Source: Candidatus Metaruminococcus caecorum
Lineage (GTDB): Bacteria; Bacillota; Clostridia; Oscillospirales; Ruminococcaceae
Direction: 5' to 3'
Assembly (NCBI GenBank): GCA_904420045.1
Contig: CAJFTY010000019.1
Coordinates: 1 to 64,000, forward strand
DNA: 64,000 nucleotides
A program made the position numbers and the translations under genes. Shown here piece after piece: positions 34,876 to 42,833 of this stretch. The notes under the pieces were generated by a model. It had not been told where the DNA came from. It made no database searches and was given only the letters and a program-made list of their open reading frames with translations. The first letter of the stretch is position 1. Every line of letters starts with the position of its first letter.

Positions 34876-36738
34876 CTATTTGTTGTTCTCGTCGTCGTTT
34901 ACTTCTTTAAAGTCCGCATCCACCACATTGGGGTCGGCTTCGGGAGCCGCGCCCTGAGCGCCCGGCTGCGCACCGGCCTGCCCCTGTGCCGCCTGCTGTG
35001 CCTGAGCAGCCTGCTGGTACAGCTTGGTGGAAACCTCGTAGAAAGCCTTTTCAAGCTCCTCCTGCTTGGATTTCACCGCTGCGATATCCGTGCCTTTGAG
35101 CGCTTCTTTGAGTGCATCCACTTTGGTTTGCAGGTCTTTTTTCTCGTTCTCGGAGATCTTATCCCCGATCTCGGACAGGGTCTTTTCGCTCTGGAAGATC
35201 AGATTGTCCGCGTTGTTGCGCAGGTCGGTTTCTTCCCGGCGCTTTTTGTCCTCTTCCGCAAAGCGCTCCGCGTCCTGCACGGCCTTTTCAATGTCCTCTT
35301 TGGACATGTTGCTGGAGCTGGAAATGGTGATGTTCTGCTCTTTGCCGGTGCCCAGATCCTTGGCAGAGACATGGACAATGCCGTTGGCGTCGATGTCAAA
35401 GGTGACCTCAATCTGCGGCACACCCCGGGGAGCCGCCGGAATTCCATCCAGACGGAACATGCCTAAGGATTTGTTGTCCGCTGCGAACTCTCGCTCGCCC
35501 TGGAGCACATGGATTTCCACAGAGGTCTGGCCGTCTGCGGCGGTGGAGAACACCTGGGATTTCTTGGTGGGAATGGTGGTGTTGCGCTCGATGATCTTGG
35601 TGAACACGCCGCCCAGGGTTTCCAGACCCAGGGACAGGGGGGTGACATCCAGGAGCAGCAGGCCCTTGACCTCGCCGCCCAGAACGCCGCCTTGGATGGC
35701 TGCGCCTGCAGCCACGCACTCGTCGGGGTTGATCCCCTTAAACGCGTCCTTGCCAATGAGTTTCTTTACCGCTTCCTGCACGGCGGGAATCCGGGTGGAG
35801 CCACCTACCAGCAGCACCTTGTCCAGATCGCCGGTGGACAGGGAAGCATCCGCCAGCGCCTGACGGACCGGTCCCATGGTGGCTTCCACTAGGTCAGCGG
35901 TGATCTCGTTGAATTTCGCGCGGGACAGAGTCAGGTCCAGATGTTTGGGGCCGGTGGCGTCCGCGGTGATAAACGGCAGGTTGATGGCGGACTGCGCCAT
36001 GCCGGACAGCTCGATCTTGGCTTTTTCCGCCGCCTCTTTCAGGCGCTGCATCGCCATTTTATCCTGGCTCAAGTCGATGCCGTCGGACTTTTTAAACTCC
36101 TCGATCATCCAGTTGATGATCCGCTGGTCAAAGTCGTCGCCGCCCAGACGGTTGTTGCCCGCGGTGGACAGAACCTCCTGCACGCCGTCGCCCATTTCGA
36201 TGATGGACACGTCGAAGGTGCCGCCGCCCAGGTCGTACACCATGACCTTCTGGTCATGCTCTTTGTCCACACCGTAGGCCAAGGCCGCGGCGGTGGGCTC
36301 GTTGATAATCCGCTTGACGTCCAGGCCCGCGATCTTGCCCGCGTCTTTGGTAGCCTGCCGCTGTGCGTCGGTAAAGTAAGCGGGAACGGTAATCACTGCT
36401 TCGGTGACCGGCTCGCCCAAGTAAGCCTCCGCGTCGGATTTCAGTTTTTGCAGGATCATCGCGGAGATCTCCTGCGGTGTGTAGTCCTTGCCGTCAATGG
36501 TGACTTTATAGTCCGAGCCCATATGCCGTTTGATGGAACTGATGGTCCGGTCGGGGTTGGTGACCGCCTGGCGTTTTGCCACCTGGCCCACCATCCGCTC
36601 GCCGGTTTTGGAAAAGCCCACCACAGAAGGCGTGGTTCTCGCTCCTTCCGGATTGGGGATGACGACGGCTTCGCCGCCCTCCATCACCGCAACGCAGGAG
36701 TTTGTCGTTCCCAAGTCGATACCAATAATCTTACCCAT
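34876..36738 (-). CDS. dnaK: Chaperone DnaK (Hsp70)
   Basis: The 620-aa Hsp70 has the ATPase domain with [11 protein letters not shown] (5-15), [10 protein letters not shown] and VGGSTRIP, and the substrate domain beginning [16 protein letters not shown], then the helical lid and the alanine/glutamine-rich tail [16 protein letters not shown]. It lacks the extra segment in the nucleotide-binding domain typical of Gram-negative DnaK. grpE lies 74 nt upstream. Regulated through the CIRCE operator at 38508. Confidence 0.98.
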   Translation of the reverse strand: MGKIIGIDLGTTNSCVAVMEGGEAVVIPNPEGARTTPSVVGFSKTGERMVGQVAKRQAVTNPDRTISSIKRHMGSDYKVTIDGKDYTPQEISAMILQKLKSDAEAYLGEPVTEAVITVPAYFTDAQRQATKDAGKIAGLDVKRIINEPTAAALAYGVDKEHDQKVMVYDLGGGTFDVSIIEMGDGVQEVLSTAGNNRLGGDDFDQRIINWMIEEFKKSDGIDLSQDKMAMQRLKEAAEKAKIELSGMAQSAINLPFITADATGPKHLDLTLSRAKFNEITADLVEATMGPVRQALADASLSTGDLDKVLLVGGSTRIPAVQEAVKKLIGKDAFKGINPDECVAAGAAIQGGVLGGEVKGLLLLDVTPLSLGLETLGGVFTKIIERNTTIPTKKSQVFSTAADGQTSVEIHVLQGEREFAADNKSLGMFRLDGIPAAPRGVPQIEVTFDIDANGIVHVSAKDLGTGKEQNITISSSSNMSKEDIEKAVQDAERFAEEDKKRREETDLRNNADNLIFQSEKTLSEIGDKISENEKKDLQTKVDALKEALKGTDIAAVKSKQEELEKAFYEVSTKLYQQAAQAQQAAQGQAGAQPGAQGAAPEADPNVVDADFKEVNDDENNK

Positions 36739-36812
36739 GATTCATTTCCTCCTAAGTTTCATTGAACTCAATTGATTTTATTTCAAGTTACACAACTGGA
36801 TTTGCTGTACAT

Positions 36813-37376
36813 TTACGGATTGGCCACAACTACCATAGCGTGGCGGATCACTTTATCGCCTAGCAGATATCCCTTTTGGAACACCTGGCAGACGGTGTTT
36901 TCCCCAAAATTTTCATCCTCTACCTGGTTGACCGCGCTGTGGAAATTGGGGTCAAAGGGCTTGCCCTGAGCCTCGATTTCTTTGACGCCCAGCTTCTCCA
37001 GGGAGTCGGTCATCTGCTTAAAGATCATCTCCATGCCTTTTTTAAAAGCCTCGTCCGAACACTCCGCAGACAACGCGCGCTCAAAGTTATCCACAATTCC
37101 CAGCAAACCTGTCACACAGTCCGCAGTGGCGGCGCTGTAAAGCTCCTGCTTTTCCCGCTGAGTGCGCTTGCGGAAGTTGTCAAACTCCGCAGCCTTGCGC
37201 AAAAGCTGATCGTTTAAGCTGTCAATTTCCTTTTGCAGCTCTTGGGCGGGATCGGGCGGCGCGGCCGGTTGTTCGGCCGCAGGCTGTTCTTCCTGCCGGG
37301 GGGCTTCCTGAACGGGTTCCTCCCCTGTGTTCACGGGAACCTCCTGCTCGGGGTCCTTTTTACTCTTTTTCGACAC
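36813..37376 (-). CDS. grpE: Nucleotide exchange factor GrpE
   Basis: GrpE releases ADP from DnaK. The 187-aa protein has an acidic, glutamate- and proline-rich N-terminus, a long helix (about 45-105, including FDNFRKRTQREKQELYS), and the C-terminal beta domain with EVFQKGYLLGDKVIRHAMVVV-like ending (VCQVFQKGYLLGDKVIRHA). The start is GTG and overlaps the hrcA 3' end by 17 nt, suggesting coupling. Confidence 0.96.
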   Translation of the reverse strand: MSKKSKKDPEQEVPVNTGEEPVQEAPRQEEQPAAEQPAAPPDPAQELQKEIDSLNDQLLRKAAEFDNFRKRTQREKQELYSAATADCVTGLLGIVDNFERALSAECSDEAFKKGMEMIFKQMTDSLEKLGVKEIEAQGKPFDPNFHSAVNQVEDENFGENTVCQVFQKGYLLGDKVIRHAMVVVANP

Positions 37377-38484
37377 GGTTTTGTCGTCCCCTTTCTGGTT
37401 TGTCTTCCTCCTGCCGCTCCGGGGAAAGATCCTCGGAGATGACCTGAGACAAACGCTTGGTCATTTCATCGGTGATATACTGAATATACGGAATCATCTT
37501 AGCGTAGTCCAGCCGGATGGGACCGATCAGCCCCAGCGAACCCGCGTTTTGCCTGCCGATGTTATACTGGGATAAAATCAGGCTGGAATTGGTGATGGCA
37601 AAGCTTTGGTTTTCCTTGCCGAAGATCACATGAATTCCGTCAAAAGCGGAATTTAAAAGCGTGGCCAGCTGGTTTTTGGAGGACATGAACTGGACGACCT
37701 CCTTGGCGTCCACATCCCGGTAGGACAAAAGGTTTGCCTCCCCCTTGATGTCCACATCCTGATGGCGGATCTCCCCGGTCAGCTCGTACACCGCGTACAA
37801 AAGCGGGGACAGCGACAGCATGTAGCTGCCCAGCGCCACCGCCAGGCTTTGGATGTAGGCGGGATTTAACGTCTCCAGCCGCAGGCCGTGGAGGTTGTCA
37901 TTGATAAACCGGGCGAAAAAATCCAACTGCTCATAGGTCAGATCGAATTCCACCCGGCAGATCTTGTTTTTGATCTCCCCGGCGGAGGTGATGATGAGCA
38001 GCGCGTACAGCCTCCGGCCTGCGGGCACGACCTCCACCCGGGTGATGACGGAAAACTGCGGTATGCCCGACGACGTCACCGCCGCGCAGCCGGTGAGGTT
38101 TGCCAGCGCGTCCACGGCGTTTTCCACCACCGCGTTGGCAGTCACATCGTTTTGGCACAGCAGGCTGTCGATCAGCCCCTTTTCCTCGTCGGACAAAGGC
38201 TTTGGGCGCATCAACTTGTCGATGTAGACCCGATATCCAAGATAGGACGGAACCCGGCCCGCAGACGTGTGAGGCTGTTCCAGCAGCCCCAGCTTTTCCA
38301 GCGCCGCCATGTCGTTGCGTATGGTGGCGCTGGACACCGCCACATCCAGCAGCCCGGCGACTGCCTTGGAGCCAACCGGCTCGCCGGTGCGGATGTATTC
38401 CTCGACGATGGCCGCCAAAACGCCCAGTTTCCGTTCGTCTACCTGAAGCGTACCGCCGTTTGTATGAATCTCCAATTTTATCAC
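37360..38484 (-). CDS. hrcA: Heat-inducible transcription repressor HrcA
   Basis: HrcA binds CIRCE and represses heat-shock genes; its own activity depends on GroE. The 374-aa protein has the winged helix at the N-terminus (VDERKLGVLAAIVEEYIRTGEPVGSKAV, SSATIRNDMAALEKLGLLEQPHTSAGR) and the C-terminal GAF-like dimerisation part ending PIRLDYAKMIPYIQYI. The start is GTG with a weak site. It heads its own operon behind the CIRCE element, giving autorepression. Confidence 0.97.
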   Translation of the reverse strand: MIKLEIHTNGGTLQVDERKLGVLAAIVEEYIRTGEPVGSKAVAGLLDVAVSSATIRNDMAALEKLGLLEQPHTSAGRVPSYLGYRVYIDKLMRPKPLSDEEKGLIDSLLCQNDVTANAVVENAVDALANLTGCAAVTSSGIPQFSVITRVEVVPAGRRLYALLIITSAGEIKNKICRVEFDLTYEQLDFFARFINDNLHGLRLETLNPAYIQSLAVALGSYMLSLSPLLYAVYELTGEIRHQDVDIKGEANLLSYRDVDAKEVVQFMSSKNQLATLLNSAFDGIHVIFGKENQSFAITNSSLILSQYNIGRQNAGSLGLIGPIRLDYAKMIPYIQYITDEMTKRLSQVISEDLSPERQEEDKPERGRQNRVEKE

Positions 38485-38507
38485 TCGTTTTTCTCAAGAT
38501 TCGAATA

Positions 38508-38534
38508 TTAGCACTCTCGCTCCCTGAGTGCTAA
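38508..38534 (-). promoter_or_regulatory. CIRCE operator (HrcA binding site)
   Basis: TTAGCACTC, 9 nt, GAGTGCTAA: a perfect match to the CIRCE consensus, just downstream of the hrcA -10 box and 24 nt before the hrcA start codon. Confidence 0.98.
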
Positions 38535-38538
38535 TACT

Positions 38539-38567
38539 ACTATATTCCAGTTTTCCCACAAAATCAA
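38539..38567 (-). promoter_or_regulatory. Promoter of the hrcA-grpE-dnaK-dnaJ operon
   Basis: TTGATT (38562-38567), 17 nt, TATAGT (38539-38544) on the minus strand. Transcription starts within or at the edge of the CIRCE element. Confidence 0.85.
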
Positions 38568-38619
38568 GTCCAAATTATGAACAGATTTTAAAATCTATGG
38601 GCAGTGACAAATTTGCTTT

Positions 38620-39201
38620 CTATGCCTGCTCCGCCGCCGGCGCGTCCTGTTCCAAAGCCTCGGCCTCTGCGCTGGCCTGTGGACAGGCGGAGGTGCTTTC
38701 TTGCAGCTTGCGGACAAATTTTTGAAGCTCCGCCGGATCCAGTGTACATATGCTTCCATCCGGCTGGCGGAGCTTATCCATCTGCATGTGTTTGCCCGCC
38801 ATTTTCAGGATCAGCTTATCAAAGAGCCGGAGCTTTTTAGGCTCCACCTCTGTGCCCAGACAGGCTGTGGCGGCAGCGTGCTTCCGCAGTTCTTCTGGAT
38901 ACGCCGCCATAAACTGTAGCTGCGCCGCCTCTTCCTGAGAAAGGCCGCAGGTGAACAGGCCCACCTGTTTGGTGACGAGCTCGGGCTCCTTGTGGATGCA
39001 GTACTGAGTCAGGGCCGGATCGACCTTTCCCATGTAAACCGCGCCCCCGCAGATGACCCGGTCGTATGCGGACAGATCCACCTTACGAGATTCCCGTGCC
39101 AGGTTAAACAGTTCGGTTTCACCGTCCAGCAAGTCAGCCAGGGCTTTGGCGCAGCGTTCGGTAGCTCCGTAACGGGTGGTGTATAGAATAACCGTTTTCA
39201 T
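38620..39201 (-). CDS. Flavodoxin-domain protein (HemG/flavodoxin-like)
   Basis: A 193-aa protein with an FMN-binding flavodoxin N-terminus: ILYTTRYGATERCAKAL (5-21) is the phosphate loop, and VICGGAVYMGKVDPA (about 47-61) is the second FMN contact. The fold is like the menaquinone-dependent protoporphyrinogen oxidase HemG and related flavodoxin domains found in anaerobes, but no heme genes are near. The last 20 residues are acidic and alanine-rich. It is single, with its own promoter, and marks the right end of the GC-rich segment before the AT-rich island. Confidence 0.85.
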   Translation of the reverse strand: MKTVILYTTRYGATERCAKALADLLDGETELFNLARESRKVDLSAYDRVICGGAVYMGKVDPALTQYCIHKEPELVTKQVGLFTCGLSQEEAAQLQFMAAYPEELRKHAAATACLGTEVEPKKLRLFDKLILKMAGKHMQMDKLRQPDGSICTLDPAELQKFVRKLQESTSACPQASAEAEALEQDAPAAEQA

Positions 39202-39240
39202 GTTGACAGCTCCTTTTTTCCGTTTTTTCTCTTAATGTCT

Positions 39241-39269
39241 ACCATAGCAAACTGTGTGTCTGGTGTCAA
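39241..39269 (-). promoter_or_regulatory. Promoter of the flavodoxin-like gene
   Basis: TTGACA (39264-39269), 17 nt, TATGGT (39241-39246) on the minus strand, about 35 nt before the ATG. The -35 box is half of the palindrome TGTCAATTGACA (39264-39275). Confidence 0.75.
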
Positions 39270-39354
39270 TTGACAGTGGACAAACAAAGCGTGGACAAAT
39301 TGTGACGTGAATAACTTTCCTAAAAAATCAAAAAAAATGAAAACAATTTTGTAC

Positions 39355-39383
39355 TTTACTCCCTAACACTTCCATGTTATATT
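39355..39383 (+). promoter_or_regulatory. Promoter of the P-loop ATPase gene
   Basis: TTTACT (39355-39360), 17 nt, TATATT (39378-39383), about 57 nt before the ATG, in AT-rich sequence. Confidence 0.65.
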
Positions 39384-39439
39384 AATGTTAGATATAAAAA
39401 TACAAAAACGATCAAACTTTGACAAAGGAGGGGACCGGA

Positions 39440-40894
39440 ATGTCATACGAAAACAAAAAAGAGCTTTTGGAAAAGCTGGACTTTGGCACTGTCGATTCTG
39501 AATCTGAAATAGATCTGGATAAAAAGTTTATTAAAACCAGAGATTTTATAAAGTTCTCACAATCAAATACCGCATTGGTTTTAGGCGCAAAAGGCTCTGG
39601 AAAAAGCGCTCTGTTCCAGATGTTTTCTAAATATGAAAGTGTGGCAAAATCTTTAGCAAATATTCGGGACTGCGATACTATTATTGTAACTGGAACTGGA
39701 TTTAAAGATATAAAAGAGCTTTCAACGGATGATTTTATAAAGTTAATGGAAGGAAACAACATTAATTTTGATCAAATCTGGGAATTATATATAGCAGTAA
39801 AAATTGCATTGAAACTCGGCACGCTCGGTTTTAGTTCGGGAGAAAATCTAAAGGAATTTTACAAAAAAGCAGGTCTTATTGCGGACTTTCGAATATTTTC
39901 CATTGTAAAGCAGCTCTACTCACTTATGATTGGTACCCCGACGTCAGGAATCGAAATTGATATAAAAGGGTGCAAAATAAAGATTGGCGGGAATAAGAGC
40001 ATTGATACACAGGATCTTCTGTTGGACATTGATCAACTATTAGATCAAGAAAACATGGATTGTTGGATCCTATTTGATAAAATTGATGAATTGTTTTCAC
40101 ATGACTATGCAAAACGAAAAAGTTGTATTGAAAGCCTGTTTCGTACATATCTAAATTTTGTACACAGATTCCCTAGAATAAAATTTAAGATTTTTCTCCG
40201 CAATGATATTTGGAGCACACTTGAATTCGTCAATAAAAGCCACATTTCCGATAAAACAGTGGAACTCAAATGGGATAAAACTTCTTTGTTGGAAATGGTC
40301 ATTAAACGAATTGTCTTGGATAAAGATATCCAGAAATATATCGTAGACGAAACCGGGTTAAACGAGGAAGAGCTCTTCTTATCTCCCAATTTAGAAACTT
40401 GTTTCTATACAATTTTTTCCAAACAAGTTTATAAAGGAAAACGTGAAGCAGCCGTTATAAATTGAATTATAGCCAGAATCACAGACGGCTTGGGCGGTGT
40501 ATATCCAAGAGAATTTATAAACCTGGGCAATTTTTCAAGAGACAAGCAAATTTCCCAAGAAGTTATGGATGAAAACTGTCTAATATCCGGTAATGCGATT
40601 AAATCCGCTTACCTCGATGTGTCTTCTGTTAAATGCGATACATATCTAAGCGAATTTCCATCTTTACGTTCTCATTTTGAACGATTCCGCGGAAAAGAAA
40701 CTGCTAAATATACGAGAGATGAACTGATTGCCTTAATGGAGGGGTTGGAACCCAGTAAAGAAGAGATGATTCGGCAACTATACGAAACCGGCATATTAGA
40801 ACCGCAAACGATTAAATCTTCTAGCGCTTCAAAATTTGAAATCCCTAAATTGTTTCGATATGGATTAGGTTTGTCTTTGCGTGGTCGGCCATAA
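39440..40894 (+). pseudogene. P-loop ATPase (Sll1717-like) interrupted by an in-frame TGA
   Basis: The ATG at 39440 follows AAGGAGGGG. The first 341 codons carry Walker A GAKGSGKS (49-56), a Walker B-like CWILFDKIDELF (208-219) and KIFLRNDIW (250-258). They are followed by TGA (40463-40465) and then, in the same frame, 142 more codons beginning IIARITDGLGGVYPREFINLG and ending at 40894. The continuation reads as real protein, so one nonsense change, most simply TGG to TGA, splits a 484-codon gene. TGA is a normal stop elsewhere here (trpE, RpiR, the HAD gene). The protein resembles those named 'P-loop ATPase, Sll1717 family', whose role is unknown. The gene is much richer in A and T than its neighbours, a sign of transfer. 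The front 341-residue product could still be made. Confidence 0.8.
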
Positions 40895-40910
40895 AATTTT
40901 TTGCAGGGTA

Positions 40911-40940
40911 TTGACAAATTTTTGGGGGTTGGCGTATAAT
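40911..40940 (+). promoter_or_regulatory. Promoter of the trp operon
   Basis: TTGACA (40911-40916), 18 nt, TATAAT (40935-40940), a strong vegetative promoter. Transcription should start near 40947, giving a leader of about 365 nt. Confidence 0.9.
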
Positions 40941-40946
40941 AAGAAA

Positions 40947-41264
40947 AACTTAAAAATTTAAATCCCAAGAGCAAAAGTAAGTACCCTGTAAAACGGTGGC
41001 AAAGAGAACCGGCGGCTGGTGAAAGCCGGAGCATACGCTGCAGGCGAATGGATTTGTGAGGAGCACGGAGAACGGGTGGACACCTTCCTCCCTAGTAACC
41101 GCCGCCGTCGTCCCACGTTACGGGAAAGGGTATTGATGCAAAAGCTGCGTACCTGTTTTTTGCTGCGTACCTGTGTTGAGCGGGCTTTGTCAAATCGAGA
41201 AAGTCCGGAATTTGGGTGGCACCACGAGTCAATCGTCCCTTGTTTGGGATGGTTGGCTTTTTTT
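40947..41264 (+). ncRNA. Tryptophan T-box leader (tRNA-Trp-sensing)
   Basis: The leader contains an AGAGA-type loop element near 40999, a specifier loop reading GAA-TGG-A with the Trp codon at 41049-41051, the T-box sequence GGGTGGCACCACGAG at 41214-41228 and an overlapping terminator. Uncharged tRNA-Trp would pair with the specifier and T-box, favour the antiterminator and turn on trpE-A. The stretch 41144-41174 carries a near-tandem repeat of GCTGCGTACCTGT. The 418 nt between the island and trpE hold only this leader and its promoter. Confidence 0.93.
41228..41264 (+). terminator. T-box-controlled terminator
   Basis: A 12-bp stem (41228-41239 with 41246-41257, some G-T pairs) with a 6-nt loop is followed by seven T. 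It shares its 5' arm with the T-box region and ends about 48 nt before trpE. Confidence 0.88.
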
Positions 41265-41312
41265 GTTGCCAAAAATCCACCATACAAGAAAAGCGCAAAG
41301 GAGAAATGCAAG

Positions 41313-42833
41313 ATGTTGACCCCTCAGATCAGCGAAGTGACCGACCTGCTGCAGGATTATGACACCGTTCCGGTGTTTTACGAACTGCTGGCGGATTCCT
41401 GTACCCCCATCCACATCTTTAAAGCATTGGAACACGCCTCCCCCAACTGCTTTATACTGGAGAGCGTGGACAACACCCAGTGGGGCCGGTATTCCTTTAT
41501 TGGCATTTCTCCCAAGGCGCAGATTAAGGTAAAAAACCACCGGATCACCTGCGAACGCGGCGGCAAGACCACCGTTCTGGAACACGCCGATCCCCTTGCC
41601 TACTTAAAAAAGGTGATGAGCGAAAACCGCTCCCCCAGCGTACCCAACCGGCCCAAGATGACCGGAGGCCTGGTTGGATACTTCGGATACGACATGGTCC
41701 GATACATGGAAAAACGCCTCCATCACCCTCCCAAGGACGATTTAAACATTCCGGACTGCCACCTGTTTTTCTTCGACGAGATCGTCGCCTTCGACCACCT
41801 GTCCAATAAAACGGTGATTATCCAGAATATCCGCCGCGGGGAGGATGTAAAAAAGCGGTTTGAAGAATGCGAGCAGCGGGCCCGGCAACTGGCGGATCAG
41901 ATCCTTTCGTACACTGCTCCCGTCCGGTACACTGCTCCCGTCCGGGAGCCGGCATCTTCCGCGCCTATAAACGTCACGGTGAACATCTCCAAAGAGGAGT
42001 ACCTGAAAAACGTGGAAACCGCCAAGGAATACATTAAAAACGGCGACATTTTCCAGGTGGTGTTATCCCGCCGGCTTCAGGTGGAAAACGCTCCCGATCC
42101 CTTTGACGTGTACCGCTGCCTGCGAAGCGCCAATCCTTCCCCCTACCTGTACTATTTTAAGCTGGAGGATTACCAGATCGTGGGGGCCTCCCCTGAAATG
42201 CTGGTCAACGTCACCAAGGGTGTGGTCACCACCAAGCCCATCGCCGGAACCTCCCGCCGGGGCGTCACTGAGGCGGAGGACGTGGAACTGGAAAAGGTCC
42301 TTTTAAACGATCCCAAGGAAAAGGCGGAGCACACCATGCTGGTGGACCTGGGCCGCAACGATGTGGGCAAGGTCAGCCGGTTCGGCACGGTGGAGGTCAC
42401 CCGCTTCATGCAGGTGGAACGGTATTCCCAGGTGATGCACATCGTCAGCGACGTCAAGGGCATCCTGCGGGAAGACAAAACCGCCCTGGACGCGCTGGCC
42501 TCGGTTCTCCCGGCGGGGACGCTGTCCGGCGCGCCCAAGGTCCGCGCCATGGAAATCATCGACGAACTGGAACCCACCGCCCGGGGCCTGTACGGCGGAA
42601 CCGTCGGGTACTTGGGCTTTGACGGGAACATCGACACCTGCATCGCCATCCGCACCGTGCTGTTTAAAGACAAAAAAGCCTATGTCCAGGCGGGCGGCGG
42701 CATCGTGGCCGACTCGGTTCCCGAAAACGAGTACCAGGAGTCGGAAAACAAGGCCCGGGCGGTCATGCGGGCCATCGAAGAAGCGTCCAGAATGGAACAC
42801 TCTATGCGCACAGAAAGGCGGTTTTCCGAATGA
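41313..42833 (+). CDS. trpE: Anthranilate synthase component I
   Basis: TrpE converts chorismate to anthranilate with ammonia from TrpG. The 506-aa protein has the N-terminal feedback domain (LLESVDNTQWGRYSFIG-like, about 47-66) and the chorismate-binding domain with the signatures GDIFQVVLSRR, PSPYLYYF, IAGTSRRG, HTMLVDLGRNDVG and GTLSGAPKVRAMEI. In the linker, residues 200-211 are a perfect double YTAPVR, from an 18-bp tandem repeat (41910-41945). The start ATG follows AAAGGAG; the frame is open further upstream through the T-box but that is leader. Its stop overlaps the trpGD ATG (ATGA). Confidence 0.97.
   Translation: MLTPQISEVTDLLQDYDTVPVFYELLADSCTPIHIFKALEHASPNCFILESVDNTQWGRYSFIGISPKAQIKVKNHRITCERGGKTTVLEHADPLAYLKKVMSENRSPSVPNRPKMTGGLVGYFGYDMVRYMEKRLHHPPKDDLNIPDCHLFFFDEIVAFDHLSNKTVIIQNIRRGEDVKKRFEECEQRARQLADQILSYTAPVRYTAPVREPASSAPINVTVNISKEEYLKNVETAKEYIKNGDIFQVVLSRRLQVENAPDPFDVYRCLRSANPSPYLYYFKLEDYQIVGASPEMLVNVTKGVVTTKPIAGTSRRGVTEAEDVELEKVLLNDPKEKAEHTMLVDLGRNDVGKVSRFGTVEVTRFMQVERYSQVMHIVSDVKGILREDKTALDALASVLPAGTLSGAPKVRAMEIIDELEPTARGLYGGTVGYLGFDGNIDTCIAIRTVLFKDKKAYVQAGGGIVADSVPENEYQESENKARAVMRAIEEASRMEHSMRTERRFSE

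Noticed and set aside
40463..40465. TGA as selenocysteine codon
   Set aside because: No selenocysteine insertion hairpin is obvious, and P-loop ATPases of this type have no redox site there; a Trp to stop change is simpler.
39294..40920. GACAAATT at both ends of the AT-rich island as target-site duplication
   Set aside because: Only 8 bp, one copy is part of the trp -35 region, and no transposase or integrase is present.
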